Shown: positions 44,892-58,593, counted from the stretch's first letter. The stretch: 64,000 nt of DNA from Panaeolus papilionaceus (GCA_015501605.1 JADNRZ010000009.1:992001-1056000); one strand, 5' to 3'. Notes: generated by a model from the sequence alone, not told the origin. Made by a program: numbers and translations.

Positions 44892-47800
44892 ATGCCTTCC
44901 GAGTCTGACGTGAAGGCCTTGCTGCACGGTCTTCGTACCAAACCAGAAGGGAATACCGTCAAAGAGGAAACTCTGGGTGTAATTTTCACATATCTCTATA
45001 GTGTTTCAGCCAATGCCGCCGGAGAATACCACTGGTTCTGCCCCCAAGCCAGCCAGCTTACGATTGAAGCGGCAACATTCTCCGTACGACTATTTGCCTA
45101 CAACTCTGAAGCTGTATCACTGTGGAAAAAACGACTACGACAATGCTTGTCTGGTTGTGCATCATGTGTACGGGGGATGGAGTCAGCAAAGGAGGAGTCT
45201 CGCGAAGTGTAAGTCTTTTAAGCCAAAACACATTACACGACTTTTCAATGTATCATGGTTCAGCTACATGTCAGCGTACGAGACCCACAGACTAGATGGC
45301 TTCTTCGCCACCTTCGAAGCTTGGGAACTTGAGTGCTTTCTTCACGAAAACCCCTCCATTAGTGGTCCATCATCTAATACTTCCCATCCACTATCCGAAG
45401 CCGCCCTCCATCAAATGCTGTGGAACTGGACAATTTTATCAGACTCTCGAGTTGCACACTACCTTCAAAGCACGTCTCCATCGCGTCATATAAGTTTGAC
45501 GGGGCCTGTGCCGCCAGGGGCATTCGTTTTATTATTCGTTGATTCCGCGCCTGTCAGACAATGGGCCTTAAGTGTTTGTTCATCAAGCACCATGATCAAC
45601 TTCAACGAAAAGGACACGAGATCGACGTACTCTCGTGTGCTCAACGCTATAATACCTGTATCGTCGAATGCCCTCATACATGCACAAGGTGGACAGGGGA
45701 CCATCTTGGGACATTATACACTTACAACGTCGCAAAATGTTTGGCCCTCATTTTATTCTGCCATTCGACTTCTCCCTCCGTCCGTTTTAAGTCCCAAGAA
45801 TATATTTGCTATTCCGCAGCTTGTCATTAGTCATCTTGGAGATGTAGGCATTGGTATGTGCGGTTCTGTGCCATTTCGCCCGTGTTTAGATGTTAATTTG
45901 AAAAAACAGAATTCATCGCCATCTTTAATTGCTTCGTGCTCTTGCTTAAGCGATTAAATGGCGATATATGGAAATCTTCAAATGTTCCTAGCCCCGTGAA
46001 TGTACTCTCCACCCTCCAGCAAAACCCAGGCTTTTTGGCTTCAGCAGATCTGCCAGATCATGCTAAATCGCAAGCCACGAGTCTCAGAGAACTTCTTGCA
46101 ACAACTAGGGGCGACGCAGTCTTCTGTGATACGTTCAGTTGTGTTGTGAAGGTTCTTCTTGACCGATGTAAGCATGTCCATAAGCAAGATGTCCGGGGCC
46201 TATCTCTAACGACATTAACTCACGTATGTGACTCGCCTTTCTTGTCAAAATTCGAACAGTTCCTGACTGCACCATCTAGCTTATATCCACTGCATGGCGA
46301 CAATCACAAGAGGATCAAACCGCTGTTGCCCAAGGGCTGAAGCGCAATGCGGAGGTCCTTGTTCCTCTCCTCTACACCGAGGAGAATTGGAGTAATGAGG
46401 TTTCGGGAACGTTATCTGACGCTCGAAAGGTGGTTGAGAATGTTTTGCTGCAGGAATGTCAGGGCTTCGAAAAGGTCGTTGCAGGTTTCACGGATGCTCT
46501 AGTCCTTCATTCGAAGCTCGACAAAGACAAGGACAAGAGCCGTCAGAAAAAGCTGGTCGACCTGCCAACATTCAACTTTTCATCGGAGTTGTGGGACCAG
46601 CTATGCCTTATTGAGAGTTCCCGGGACCGTCATCTGTTTGCAATGGCCATTAGACTGGCCGGAAAGATCTACCACCTTGCCCCCCTTCGTTTAAGCATCT
46701 TCAAACCCCTGGAAACCGACAAAGCGGGGAGCGTTACGGGCGTTATCAATCGGTTCAACGCATCCCTAAAGTCCCTTCACGCAGGACTAGGCCGGTTGAT
46801 AGCTAGCTTTGCCAACTACAGCATATCAAACGACGCCCTCATACTCCTAACGTTCGACGGTATCCTTGAATCAGTTGTGTACATGGTGTTGTCGCCTTCG
46901 AACCAGCTTGAATCAGCTGCCAAATCTCTGGTTGGATTAGCCTACGACGTCGACGGTAGGACGGAATGCTGTCGTGCGTTGATGGAGCATCAGCCAAAGG
47001 AAACCATGAAGGCCATGATGGACTATCTTTCACGGTTTTATCAATCCACTGTCAAAGCGCCTGAGGCATGCGACACTTCAGCAGCATTGGTTAGATGCTT
47101 TGCTGATATATTGGATGTTCTATGCGACCAACAAGATGGCCTTCTTCATCGTAACACATTCCTTCTTCCATCCGACAAAGAGGGCCCAGCATCCCTTCTA
47201 CCCAAATTTTGGAAGTTGCTGGCCAAAGCGTTATCAGCGATCTATGACCGTACTCCCATGTGGTCTAATCATGTCTCAACTCCAGAGATGGTTAGCTGGA
47301 TGCGAGACGCTTTGATCCTGGCCAGGGATATTATGAACAAATGGCGCGTCATTGAAAGCGCGGTTCACCCAAATGACGCACAGGGACCTCGCAAATTGTC
47401 AGAAGTCGGGAAAGGGATGATCAACGACCTGCAAGACTTTTTACCTGCCGTGGTGAAGTGGCTACGCCTCACGGACGAGGAGCTGTTACACCAGTCTTTT
47501 TCACTTCTTCAGAATGTGCTGGATGTCATGAAAGAAACCGACGTCCGACCTCTGGACACGTCACTAAAAAAGCTCAGGACCTTTATAATCAACGCTCAAG
47601 AATCGGCGTCAGCAAAACGGGAGCTAAGGACTAGACTTGATTCTGGACGACTCCTTTCGCTTGTTAAATCGTTGGCACAGTTCGATGACGATGACGAGGT
47701 AGAAATTGTAGAAGCACCTGCTTCCACCAAGGCCACCAAGGCTTCGAAAGCGAAACAAGTCGTGCCTCTTCCAGCGCAGGTCAAGAAACCCTACATTCTG

Positions 47801-50800
47801 GGCAAGGATGCTCGCACAACTAAGCCCTCCGCAGCGGTTTCCCGAGTAACGCCTGCCCCTGCGGTGAAGAGGTCCTCCAACTTCTTTTCTGACAAAGACC
47901 AGGGACTCCTCGACGCTGCCTCCTCGATGCCTAGCTTCAGGAGGCCATCTACTTCAGCACAACCAATAGCCGGGGGATCGAAACCAGTCAAACCAGCACA
48001 AATGAATGTTATAAAGGACGAATCGTCAGTCGCACCAATAAAACCAGAAGGTGCAAGTTCATCAGAGGATGAACCTGAGTCGGATGGTGAAACGAAACGC
48101 AAGATGGGTGAACTAGGTCTACTCCCTCGGAAACAACCTGCCAAAATACAGCCTCAGCCCCAGAGACGCTCGCTCATTGTACTCGATACTGATCTCAAGC
48201 CGATTGATCCATCCGACAAAAGCAACAGAAACTTTCGCAATGCACTTCAGGAAACCCGCAATCAGGCTATGCGGATGAAGCCTGACATCAGCGAGCTTCA
48301 TCAATCCATTCTCTCCTGGGATTATAACCACGACGGTCCGCTACCACCGGGGCCTCAGCTGAGCATAGGCCGAGTTCCTCAGACCTTCGAGAGCTATGAA
48401 CATTACTTTCGCACCTTCCAGCCGCTCCTTCTCATGGAGTGTTGGCATTCGCTCTTGCAGTCGAAGGACGAGAAGCAAGACGCCTACACGTGCATTATCG
48501 ATACTCGCCAATATGTGGGTAAATGGTCACACCTGGAGATAACGATACAAGGCAGCGTCAAGAAGGAGTGGTATCTGTCAGAGACTGATGTCGTGTTGCT
48601 GACCCACCCTGGAAATGCCAAACACTGTGTACTTGGCAAGGTCAACAACTACCGGGCATTGGCTGCCGGGATACAAGCTACTATTCGGTGCCTCACAAAG
48701 CCAGGTGCAGGAGGCCCTGGTCTTGTGGAAAAGTCTACATGGAAAGTCAGTAAGGTGTTCAGGTATGCATATCTTATGCCTTACTTCATTTCGATACAGC
48801 TAACCAGCCACATGTGCTAGCCTAAGCACCATCAATCGCGAGTATGAAGCCCTGGTTTCCCTCCAATACAACAGGATGTGCCCTTCTATAATGTCTCCCT
48901 CCCTGCCAAGATGTCGGACCCCCCTCCAAGAGACTGTGCTGGAGGTCATGGATCTGTATAATGTCAATGAGCCACAGGCGACGGCCATTCTGAACGCAAT
49001 TTCCACATCGTCATTCTCACTCATCCAAGGGTAAATTCATTCTTTGCCATAGGGTTTAAAAGTTAATATTTTGTCAGTCCACCAGGAACAGGGAAGACGT
49101 CCACTATCTGTGGACTGATTTCCCGCTTTCTTTCAACGCGTCCTCGTGCACCTGTACCCATTTTAGTCGGACAAACAGCTCGGGCGCAGCATCCTGTCAC
49201 TCAAAAACAGCACAAGATTCTCCTCTGTGCGCCGAGTAATGCGGCCATTGACGAATTAGTGCAGAGGTTAAAGGACGGGTATGTCGGGGCCAAGAAAAGC
49301 ACTACCACATTGAGCATCGTCCGAATTGGCGCAGACAGTGCCATTAGCAATAGTGTTCGAGAGGTCTCCCTGGATTATCTGGTCGACCAGAAAATCAATT
49401 CGACGTCGAAGCCGGCAGGTGAACTAGGGGAGACAATCAAAGCGATCCAGAAAGAACTGGAGGAAGTAAGGCGAGCTAGGGAAAAGAAAATTAACGAGAA
49501 GAATCTTTTGACAGGCATTGACAACATATTACGAGTCGAAGCCCTTCAGAAGGAAATTTGTGCCCTTACCATAAAGCGCGGAAAATTGGTCTCACAACTT
49601 GACTCCAACAAAACAAAGCGTACCGAAGATTACAGGCTGTTGGATTCATTGCGCCGGAGTACCCGGCGCGAAGTCTTGCTTGAAGCAGACGTTATATGCA
49701 GTACCCTTTCTGGAGCTGGGCATGAATCGTTGGACGGCCTAGAGTTTGATATGGTCATCATTGATGAGGCAGCGCAGTCCATTGAACTCAGCTCTCTGAT
49801 TCCTCTCCGATTCGAGTGTCAGCGATGTGTGATGGTTGGGGACCCTCAACAATTACCACCAACTGTTCTCTCACCCAAGGTACGACAACCCATTTTGCCG
49901 CCTTAGAAATTTGCTTACTCAAATCACAACGCCATACAGGCAAAAGACCTCAACTATGGACAGTCGCTCTTTGTACGGCTTCATGAAAGCTGTCGCGATG
50001 CAGTCCAGCTTCTTAGGTAAGTGGAACTTCTGATTTTTGTAGTTCCAACTCACATCTTCGTAGTATCCAATACCGTATGCATCCCAGTATCAGTCACCTA
50101 CCAAGTACCCTGTTTTACAATAAAAAACTACTCGACGGTCCCGACATGGAACGCAAAACGGCACAACCTTGGCACAACGACGAACAGTTCCTTCCATATC
50201 GCTTTTTCAACGTATCCAAAGGAATGGAACAATCTAACGGGCGATCGATGGTGAACGAAGCTGAATCACAAATCGCTGTCGCGCTGTATGATCGGTTGAG
50301 GAGGCAATTTTCACAGATCGACTTCACCTTTCGGGTAGGGGTGGTGTCGATGTACCGAGCCCAACTCACAATCATGAAGCGCTCGTTTGAACAACGATTT
50401 GGGAAAGACATCCTAGCTCAGGTCGACTTTAATACGGTAGATGGGTTCCAAGGTCAAGAGAAGGACATAATCATCCTATCCTGTGTCCGAGCTGGTCCGG
50501 GTTTGACCTCAATTGGATTCCTCAATGGTGCCATTTTTATTCCCGGTATTACAGTTTTAAAGCTAATCACACGCCCATAGACATGCGCCGGATGAACGTC
50601 GCCTTGACGAGAGCAAAGTCTTCGCTTTTCATCTTGGGAAATGCTGCTACATTGGAGCGGAGTGATAATACTTGGCGACAGATTGTGCAAGACGCCCGGT
50701 CAAGATCTTCTTTGATTGAAGTGATCGACGCTAGCTATTTTGCAAAATATACTTCCCACTCTGGCACTCGAAGGGAAGGGGCGCCGCCGCCGAAAAAGAA

Positions 50801-51197
50801 GATCAAAGTCACTTCAGATACCCCTTCATCGATCCCCGCGGATTTGACGAAACCAAATGAATTTAAGCATACTAATGCGAAAGCGCAATCTTTGAAGCCA
50901 GTCACGCAACTTGCATCTCACTCGGAGATAAAGACGAATAACGAGACATCCTGGAAGCAAAACGCAATCTCCTCTGTTCAGAATGCACCTCTCAGCAATC
51001 CACAGTCTGGTAGCGAATTACCCACTGAAGTTGCAACAGCGGGCCCCTCAACCATTTCTTCCAGTACCAAACGACGCGCTCCAGACGACCACAGGGCACT
51101 ATCTGGTTTAGGCCAGTCAGCAATGCGACCCCAACCTGCCCACAAAAAGCCAAAGACAAATAGTATGTTCATCCCGAAGAAGGTCCAGAAACGCTAG
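44892..51197 (+). CDS. SEN1: Sen1/senataxin superfamily 1B RNA-DNA helicase
   Basis: Sen1 unwinds RNA-DNA hybrids and terminates non-coding pol II transcription in the nucleus. It begins MPSESDVKALLHGLRTKPEG. The long alpha-helical SEN1_N region spans several exons; an apparent frame break near 46340 disappears with a 56-nt intron (46224-46279), giving LTTLTH joined to LISTAWRQSQEDQTAVAQGL. A large exon (to about 48762) ends in the 1B barrel region (CHTxEITIQ-like HLEITIQGSVKKEWYLSETD). The helicase has Walker A GPPGTGKTS, CAPSNAAIDELVQRLKDG, a coiled-coil prong (LGETIKAIQKELEEVRRARE), DMVIIDEAAQSIELSSLIPL, VMVGDPQQLPPTV, SIQYRMHPSISHLPS, VDGFQGQEKDIIILSCVRAG and RRMNVALTRAKSSLFILGN. The C-tail is basic and disordered. 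A SUMO-interaction-like motif, DDDDEVEIVEAP, lies at 47684-47719. The stop is at 51195-51197. Confidence 0.95.
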
Positions 51198-51284
51198 TGA
51201 TGCTGGAATGTCGCCCTATTTATACGCTAAATTATATACTTCTATAATGCAGTACAAGCCTATTAATACATCATTTGCCTCCCA

Positions 51285-54200
51285 TTATGGGTGTAGTTTT
51301 AGAGTGTCCGCGCGTATTGCAGGTAATTCCCAGTTATCTGGGCCGAAGCGCGGTATTACCATCGAAACGCCAGCATTGTTTTTGACTGGCTTTGAAAAAG
51401 TACACAACCCATTCTTTGCCAATGAAGGTAACCATAATGGGTTGATAGTAGTAATACCTAACGAAACGTCAGTGCCGACCACTTTATGTAAATAACCACA
51501 ACAGACCCTTCAAATATACTTTCGAGGTGCGCTGAATTTCATGGAAGACCACAAAGGCAGGGGGCGTCGATTTTGCCAGAACCGAGGATGGGTGGATAAA
51601 AACATCATCGTCAACGCCTATCGCGCGATACGCAACACCTGTGGTTGTGGCGAATTGGGTACCCCTACCCTCAATATTTTCCACGACATCTTTTCTTATA
51701 GCCACTTGATCGATAAACGCGGCTGCAACAAGTTGGCGAATGACTTTCAATTGCTTTTCGCTTGGAGGGGGCAATTGAGGGGTAAAACCAGCATCAATAG
51801 AAGGAAAGTTGATTTGAACGATGTTGCTGATTTGCGACCTTAACTTGTGGATTTCCTCCATCGCCTAACAGACATATACAATAGTTAGAATGATGCCCCA
51901 ACCAACTTAGTAGCGACAAGACCATACCTTGGGCCTCAGGAAGTGTTCTCTACAAAACTGTTGACCACCACCAGCAAACTCATAGGCTCCCACAGCAGAT
52001 AACGTTTTGAAAATGTCGCTAACACCGCCCCCCAAAGAGCTATGAATCTAAATAATGCCGTCGGTCACCTCGAAACACGCAGAATGTCAGTCGAATCAAT
52101 GCGGACCTGCTGTGCCTGGAAATACGCTTTACGAATATTCGTGTCTGGGTTGTCTTCATCGTCATCAATGCTTTGATGCAAAGCCTCCTCGTAGATGAAA
52201 GGATCTCCAACTGATAAGGCTGATACGATGCAAACAACGTATGGCAAGCAGCCATGTTGCTGACCACTGACTAGCATGCGTGAAAATCGTGGGTTGAGGG
52301 GAAATAGAGCCATTGCTCGACCCATGTCTGTTATTCCAGGTTCTCTGCCTGGAGTTAGTGAGGTGTCAAGGGCGCCTAAATAACTCAGCAATTTTTGTGC
52401 TTTGTGCAAGTTTCTGCGCTCTGGTGCGGTAGGGAAAGGGAAATTCGTGACGGAATCGATATGCATGCTTTTCATTTGAAGAACCACGCCCTCGATTGGC
52501 ATACGCTGAATCTCAGGTAGCGCGAATTTGTCAAAGTGATTTTCAAACAGTGCAGACGAAAACAGACGATAGCAGTGGCCAGGTCCTGTTCGACCAGCTC
52601 GACCGGCACGCTGCGCCGCTGATGCCTTCGAAATCCAGGAAACTTGAAACTTTTGCACACCGCTGGATACATCATAGTGACGCTGAAATACCGTGAGCAA
52701 GACAGCGAAAGGAACATTTAGGGTACTCACCTCCTTCGCTCGCCCACAATCCACAACATACCGAATGCCAGGAATAGTCAAAGAAGTCTCTGCTATATTT
52801 GTTGCAACGACGACAAGACGGGAGCCAGGGGGAGGAGGCTCAAAGACCCGCATTTGCTTTTCACTTGATAAAAGGGAGTATAGAGGTACGACGTGCATAG
52901 GATCTGTATTAATGTCTAAGCATGATTGGTATTTCCATACAAAACCCCTACTCACGCTGTGTGCTCTCATCTGTAGGGATCAGACCTTCCATTCCAAGTT
53001 CGTCGTCGCTATCAAAGTTTTCATCATCTTCCTCCTCGAGACTATCGACATCCAAGGCGAGGCCATCTGCTGAACCTCCCAGTTCGATGTCTTCAACCTC
53101 GATATTCGCTGCGGTGTCGAGTCAGAGTGTATTACGAAAAGGGTGTAGGAAGCGAACCTTGTGCAGCGGAAGTTCTTAGCTGTTCTGCATCCAAACCATC
53201 ACTTGTCTTTTCGCCTTTCCCATGATTCCCTTTCTTCGTGCTCCTTCCAGTGACCTTCTCACCAAATTTTGACTCTAGCTTTTTGCAGATTCCCATGATT
53301 TCATTCTGACCCGTCAGGAAAATGAGTATACCGCCAGGGGGTAGTCTCGTGTGGATTTTGACAGCTTTTCTGACCGCCTCAGTGACATAGTCAGAGGATG
53401 TTCGACGACTGAAGTGAACTGTAACGGGATGCTGACGAGCGTTGACGTTAATTACGGGTGGTGGCGTAGCAAAAAGAGTTTTGTTTTCAGCAAAGTCGCT
53501 GACACGCAAAGTAGCAGACATAATAATCAGGCGCAAAGGCTGTAAGTATATTAGAGTCTGAAAATAAAAGACACAAGGCAATTTGGTTACCTTGACGTTT
53601 TCCTTCCCTTCTTTCCACATTTGTTCCCTCAACTTTATCACACGACTGAGGACACCTATTAGAATGTCGGTATTGATACTACGTTCATGGGCTTCGTCGA
53701 TGATAATCACAGAGTATTTTGAGAGCAAAAAATCGGTTGCCAGTTCGCGTAGTAAAACACCGTCAGTCATGAACTTAATGGACGTTGTCGAAGAAACTGT
53801 TGCGTCATAACGAATTTGATAAGATACCCTTGAGTTTGGCAGGGAGAGTTCGTGAGCGACGCGGGATGCCATAGCCATAGCAGCTACCCTTCGTGGCTGG
53901 GTTATGCCAATCATTCCAGGGTTTTCTGTGATTGATTTTTTAGTATGGGGCAATGGAGACATGAAAAGTGCACGCACCACCACCTGGTGATCCGAAACCA
54001 GCTTCGTAAAGGAACTGAGGAACTTGTGTAGTTTTACCGCTGCCAGTCTCACCACATATGATGATGACAGAGTTAAGAAGTACAGCTTCCATGATGGGCT
54101 GTTCTTCCGATACGATTGGGAGCAGCATTCTAGACTCCTGGACCTCAGGTTTCCTTACAACCTCGATGATACGCGTAGACACTTTCGATTTTTCTTTCGT

Positions 54201-55587
54201 ATCGGAGAGAACTTGCTGTGCGAACCCACCAGATGGTAATTCCAACTTTCGACCAAGGGGTCCCCTTTTCACCTCGTCCACGGGTATTTGGCGTTTCGGC
54301 ATGGGAAGAGCAGCAGTCAAAATTTCCTGGGCGGCCAAATTTGAAGACGGTAGCTCTTCATAACCTTTGACATGGTTGATCTGCTTCGTAGCCCACTCCT
54401 TGAACCCGAGCTTGCGTTTTGTTGGGCCTGGTTCTGACGATCCCTCGTCAGTTGAACCTTTTCTCCCCTCTTCTTCGCCCCCTTCACTGCTACTACCATC
54501 CTCAACTTCACTCCTGTCGTCGTCGTCTAATTCGACGTCAGATTGCATATCCGCGTCCGATTCATGATTCATTGATTTATCTGCCGGATCAGAGTCGTAT
54601 TCAGAGTCTGAGCTATCAAACGAGCTATCGTTGTCCATTTCCTGTTGACGAGTTGGTGATATTAGACCCCAGCCAGGTCGGATATTCTTATGAGCAGTCA
54701 GTATCATGAGGGAATTCAATATAGACACAAGAACACACCCCTCCCTTTTTCCGCCTCTGGACAATTTTGGGTGCCACCGAAGTGCCATCGGGGTTTCTTT
54801 GCAAGGCGCCTCCCACAACAGGTGTGCCAATTTTCAAAGCAGTTTCATCAATCTTCTTCAGCGGTGGATCGGATTGGTCGTGTATTTCGATAGGAGGCAG
54901 ATTCTGCGACGGGTCGCTGAGAGGTTGCTCCAAATCCTCTTCATCTGTTTCGCCCTCTTCCTCTATTGAGTAGTTATTACGCTTTCGTTTGCCTAAATTT
55001 CCGTGAATCGCTTTCCGAATTTCATGGTCTTCCTCGGCTTCTAGACGTTCTTGGTGCGTAGAGGTCTTCCCAGTACCAAGAGTTGATGATGACTGGAGGA
55101 GTGCAGAAGACAGCGACGCTTGAGTTTTGCTAAAAAGATCAGATATAAACTAGTTTTAAAGCTAGTGACTTACGCGAGTTTTTCAAATATGACAAGTCGT
55201 TCCTCCTTCTTCAATTTTTTATCCTGGAAAGACTTCAGATTTAATGGAATGCACATATTCCGATGCACATACGATATATTTCTCCAGACGCTTCTTCTTT
55301 TTGGTTGACCATTTGCTCTCTGACTGGGCTGCAAGCTAAATTCCACAAGTTAACGAATGTCAAACATAACTGGAACTCGGCCATACTTCTTCCAACATTC
55401 TTTTTTTGCGATCCTGCTCCTTTTCATCTTTATTCTTTCCCTCCAAAACAAGTGCATTGGAATCTTCAAGTGTAGTGGCTGGGTCATGCGACAGCTTTTG
55501 TTTCTTCGTCTTTCCCTTTTTCCTCGACCCAGCTGACGATTGTCGGGCTTTTGCATTATATGATTCTCGAACTGGTGGGCCTGCCAT
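51285..55587 (-). CDS. ECM16: DEAH-box RNA helicase DHX37/Dhr1 (Ecm16), ribosome biogenesis
   Basis: Dhr1 displaces U3 snoRNA from pre-18S rRNA in the nucleolus. The N-terminus is basic ([29 protein letters not shown]), with conserved helices ([36 protein letters not shown]) and acidic stretches. Helicase motifs are: I in [20 protein letters not shown]; Ia [20 protein letters not shown]; Ib [116 protein letters not shown]. The helicase-associated and OB-fold C-terminus finishes with [18 protein letters not shown] joined over a short intron to [25 protein letters not shown] and [10 protein letters not shown]; the stop is at 51285. Its last 87 bp downstream abut the convergent Sen1 gene. Confidence 0.95.
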
Positions 55588-55930
55588 GTTATTCGATTAG
55601 GTCCAAGGTAGTAATGGGCCTAGTTGTAACGTAGAGAATAAGCAATCAAGCCAGCAAGTTAAATTAAAGGCAATCAATCAACAACTGTAGGAGTGAAAAT
55701 ATTAGGTCATGTGAGATGATATCATTATTAGCGTGCAACAGCTGTCACTGTCAAGACTGGGACAAGGACACTGAACCAGTCATGGCATCCTACCTTTCTG
55801 AAATAAGATTTGTACAGAAGAGCAATCAGTCTTTTTACGATTTAGAGAGGCACACAGAGTGAATGTGATGTTGGTACAAATGATTTAATCATCATTGTAA
55901 AATTAGTGATATCAGATACAGTTAGATATT
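55588..55930. other. Intergenic region
   Basis: About 340 bp between two minus-strand genes: the DHX37-like promoter and the 3' end of the Scm3-like gene. No gene or repeat is seen. Confidence 0.45.
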
Positions 55931-58593
55931 TTATTGTCTAGATTTATGAACCCGACTCTTATCGTGTTCCTGCTCCCCTGACTGCCAGCTTGGCCCTGGG
56001 GTCTGCCCTCTGACGTAGGTAGAGCACTTGTCTGCATCCGACTCCGAGTTTTCAGAGGAGTCATGCGTCGTCCCTCTTGCCTTGCCCTTCTCTGAGAAAG
56101 GCGTCCCTCTTTTTCTAAATCTGTCACGAGGAGGTTTTGTAGGCGAAGGGTTCCAGTCCTGGTCCATAGCAGGACTTGAAGATCGATCTCTACTGACACT
56201 ATTGTCGTCAATGTGAAATGACACTCTGCGGCCTCGAGATCTACTTCTTCGGACCAAAGATTTTCGACGGACAGACTTTTCCGGGGATGGCTCTGGAGAA
56301 TCTGGAGGATGCGTGGCGTTCGAAAAATCTGGGTCATATCTAGACGGGCGTCGGTGCGTCGGTGTTGTGTAGGTGTTTGGGTATCGCGGGTCAGGGTAAT
56401 ATGTTGGCGTTCCACCATCGTAAGGTGGTATCCAGCTGCCAGTGACAAGGGCAGAAAGTTGTTGCATAGCCTGCGTAATAATAAACTGTGCACGAGGGTC
56501 TGGAATGGGGCCAAAGGGAGGCATCGAATTACGGGAAGAATATGAATCAGGAAAGTAGGATGACGCTTTGTGTGTATGTGAGGGGGTGCGGGGTCTCGAT
56601 ATTGACGTTCGTCTCGGATAAAATCGTTCAGATGCACTTGATCCGCTCTCTGAGTCTGACCCGGAGGAGTATGGTCTGTGTCTTCCCCTAGATAAGCTTC
56701 TTCTACGAGCCGGCGGACCAGGAATGTCTTCTTCATAGATGTCAGCCCTCGAGTATTGTCACAGGCTATTGGATACATACCAGGTTCCGATGCAGTTTGA
56801 GTTTGTACTGGCTCCTCGGCAGTTTTTATCTCCCTACGATGAGGATCACCAGAAGAGGATCTACGTTTTCGCTTTCTTGGGCTATTCATGGTTGCGCTGT
56901 CGTATGAATCCTGGTGGGTATCCTTGTGTAAGGGACCTGCCTTTGGCGCCTTGTCCCGAATGTTTGAAGAGGCACCGGCAGACTTCGCGTCAGAGGATCG
57001 CTTGTTCACAGATCGTTTTGGTGGACCGTGCTTTAAAGTCGACGAGGATTGCTCTGGGCGTTCTGATTGTTGCCGGTTCAACTCTGCAGGTGGTCGCTTT
57101 TCTCTAGGGGGAGATGACAAGGCTCGTTGCTTTCCTTTACCGTCCGCGTGCGGTAAAGATGGGATGTTATCTACGTATGACCAACTTGTGGAAGGCTTGC
57201 GAGGAGTCAACAGAACAATGGGCTTGACTTTCGGAATGTGTACTTTTTGGAGTGTACGAGATAAAGCGCTTGAATTTGAAATGCTGACTGAGGTTTCTGC
57301 GCGTATAAATGCGGGCCTCTTGCCTCTATGCAACCTAGTGAGGTCAACACGCGGGGTGTCAGAAAGAATTTCGTTTGACTCCATGGATAGGAAGGGTTCG
57401 TGCTGCGCCGTTGCGTTTTTAGGATCCGCCTCGTGTCGAGCTTCATGTTCTCCAAGTGAGGTGCTTTGGACCATGGACGAAGAGGAAAGTGGTGGGGTGA
57501 GATATTGGGTGATAGAGTGTTTTTTCTGGGGACTTTCGGATTTTGCTTTTGGTGGGGCAGGTTCGTGACCGAATTTCGGAATTGAAGGTCGTATTGGCGA
57601 GCTCCGAGTATAGGGACCTTCGATGATTTCAATGTCGCTGTCGCTATCACTAACTGAAAAGACTGCTTCATTGGTTCCTTGCTCCTCGTATTTGCCGACC
57701 GGTTGCACGAAACTAGCATCATCAACAGCCCAATCATCGAGCTCGTCATCAGAAAAGCCAACCTCTGCATTAGAAGAGTCTCCTGGGCAGCTGGATGCAG
57801 GAAAGATGTCTGGGCTACTCGACCTTTCTGTCGCACCTTGTTCTGAATCATCTCCATGAATTCCAAAATCTTCAGCTTCTTCCTGCCCTGTACTCTCTTC
57901 GTGTTCGGTTTGAACCTCTTCTGTTTCATCCTCTTCCTCCTCTTCTGACTCGGGTTCACTGCCACATAATTCCTTCCTTTGCTGTTCTGCCCTTAAAAAC
58001 TCCTGCAAATCTTCATTGTCTTGAGGATCCAAGGGAGTAACAGGTGGCAAGACCTTTGGACCACTCTCGAAATCGATTTGCGCATTATCATCCAGGTCAA
58101 GTGGCCTTTCCGACAGCGTGTCTAGTTCATCAGTCTCATCTTCTCCTTCGTCCCCAGTGTCGGAGTCCTCATCGCCCCCTTCATTGTCCGCAGGATTTAG
58201 CATATTACCAAAGTTAATTCTGGGAGTGCTGCGAAGGATGCCATTATCCCGCGTAATTTTTCCTGTCCTGAGATTCACGATATCGTCCTCATCAAGAGGT
58301 CGAACAAGACGAGTCAAATTCTCCCAAGCACTGAGTAGACGAAGTCTTGAGGCTTCTCTTTCCTTCTCAATGTCTATTGGTGGTTGTGATCGCGAGCTTG
58401 ACGAAGCAGGAGAAGGATCGTGAAAGGTGCGACGCGGGGTTGAACTGACGCGCTGCCTTTTCAGTGGAGGTGCGCTCATGGCTGGCCTAATAAACTGTTG
58501 CTGCACAGAAGCATGTCGAGGAGGAGGAGAAGCAGAAGGAGTGATTAAAGAGTTGGACTGGGGGAAACGTGCAGGTAAATGGGACTGCTCCAT
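55931..58593 (-). CDS. Scm3/HJURP-like centromere chaperone candidate, long disordered protein
   Basis: From MEQSHLPARFPQSNSLITPS the protein has a conserved helix-plus-strand block: REASRLRLLSAWENLTRL, VRPLDEDDIVNLRTGKITRD and NGILRSTPRINFG. This matches the Scm3 core pattern (Trp, DDDIV/IDLxTGxI, DxGxLR), the part that holds the CENP-A/H4 dimer. The remainder is low-complexity: acidic runs (SEPESEEEEEDETEEVQTE), a SUMO-interaction-like motif SDSDSDIEIIEGPY, basic Ser-rich patches (PRKRKRRSSSGDPHRREI), then PFGPIPDPRAQFIITQAMQQ and LSALVTGSWIPPYDGG. A frame change near 56566-56606 is solved by a 41-nt GTCAAT...CAAAG intron, otherwise a frameshift must be assumed. It ends SRVHKSRQ at 55931. 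The Scm3 call rests on one motif block; if wrong this is an unknown nuclear protein. Confidence 0.62.

Noticed and set aside
46224..46340. Apparent frameshift in the Sen1 gene
   Set aside because: A 56-nt GTATGT...CATCTAG intron with a good branch site restores the frame in phase 0.
56888..57568. A 226-codon plus-strand open frame opposite the Scm3-like gene
   Set aside because: It is the antisense of a continuous, compositionally sensible minus-strand protein and has no recognisable domain.
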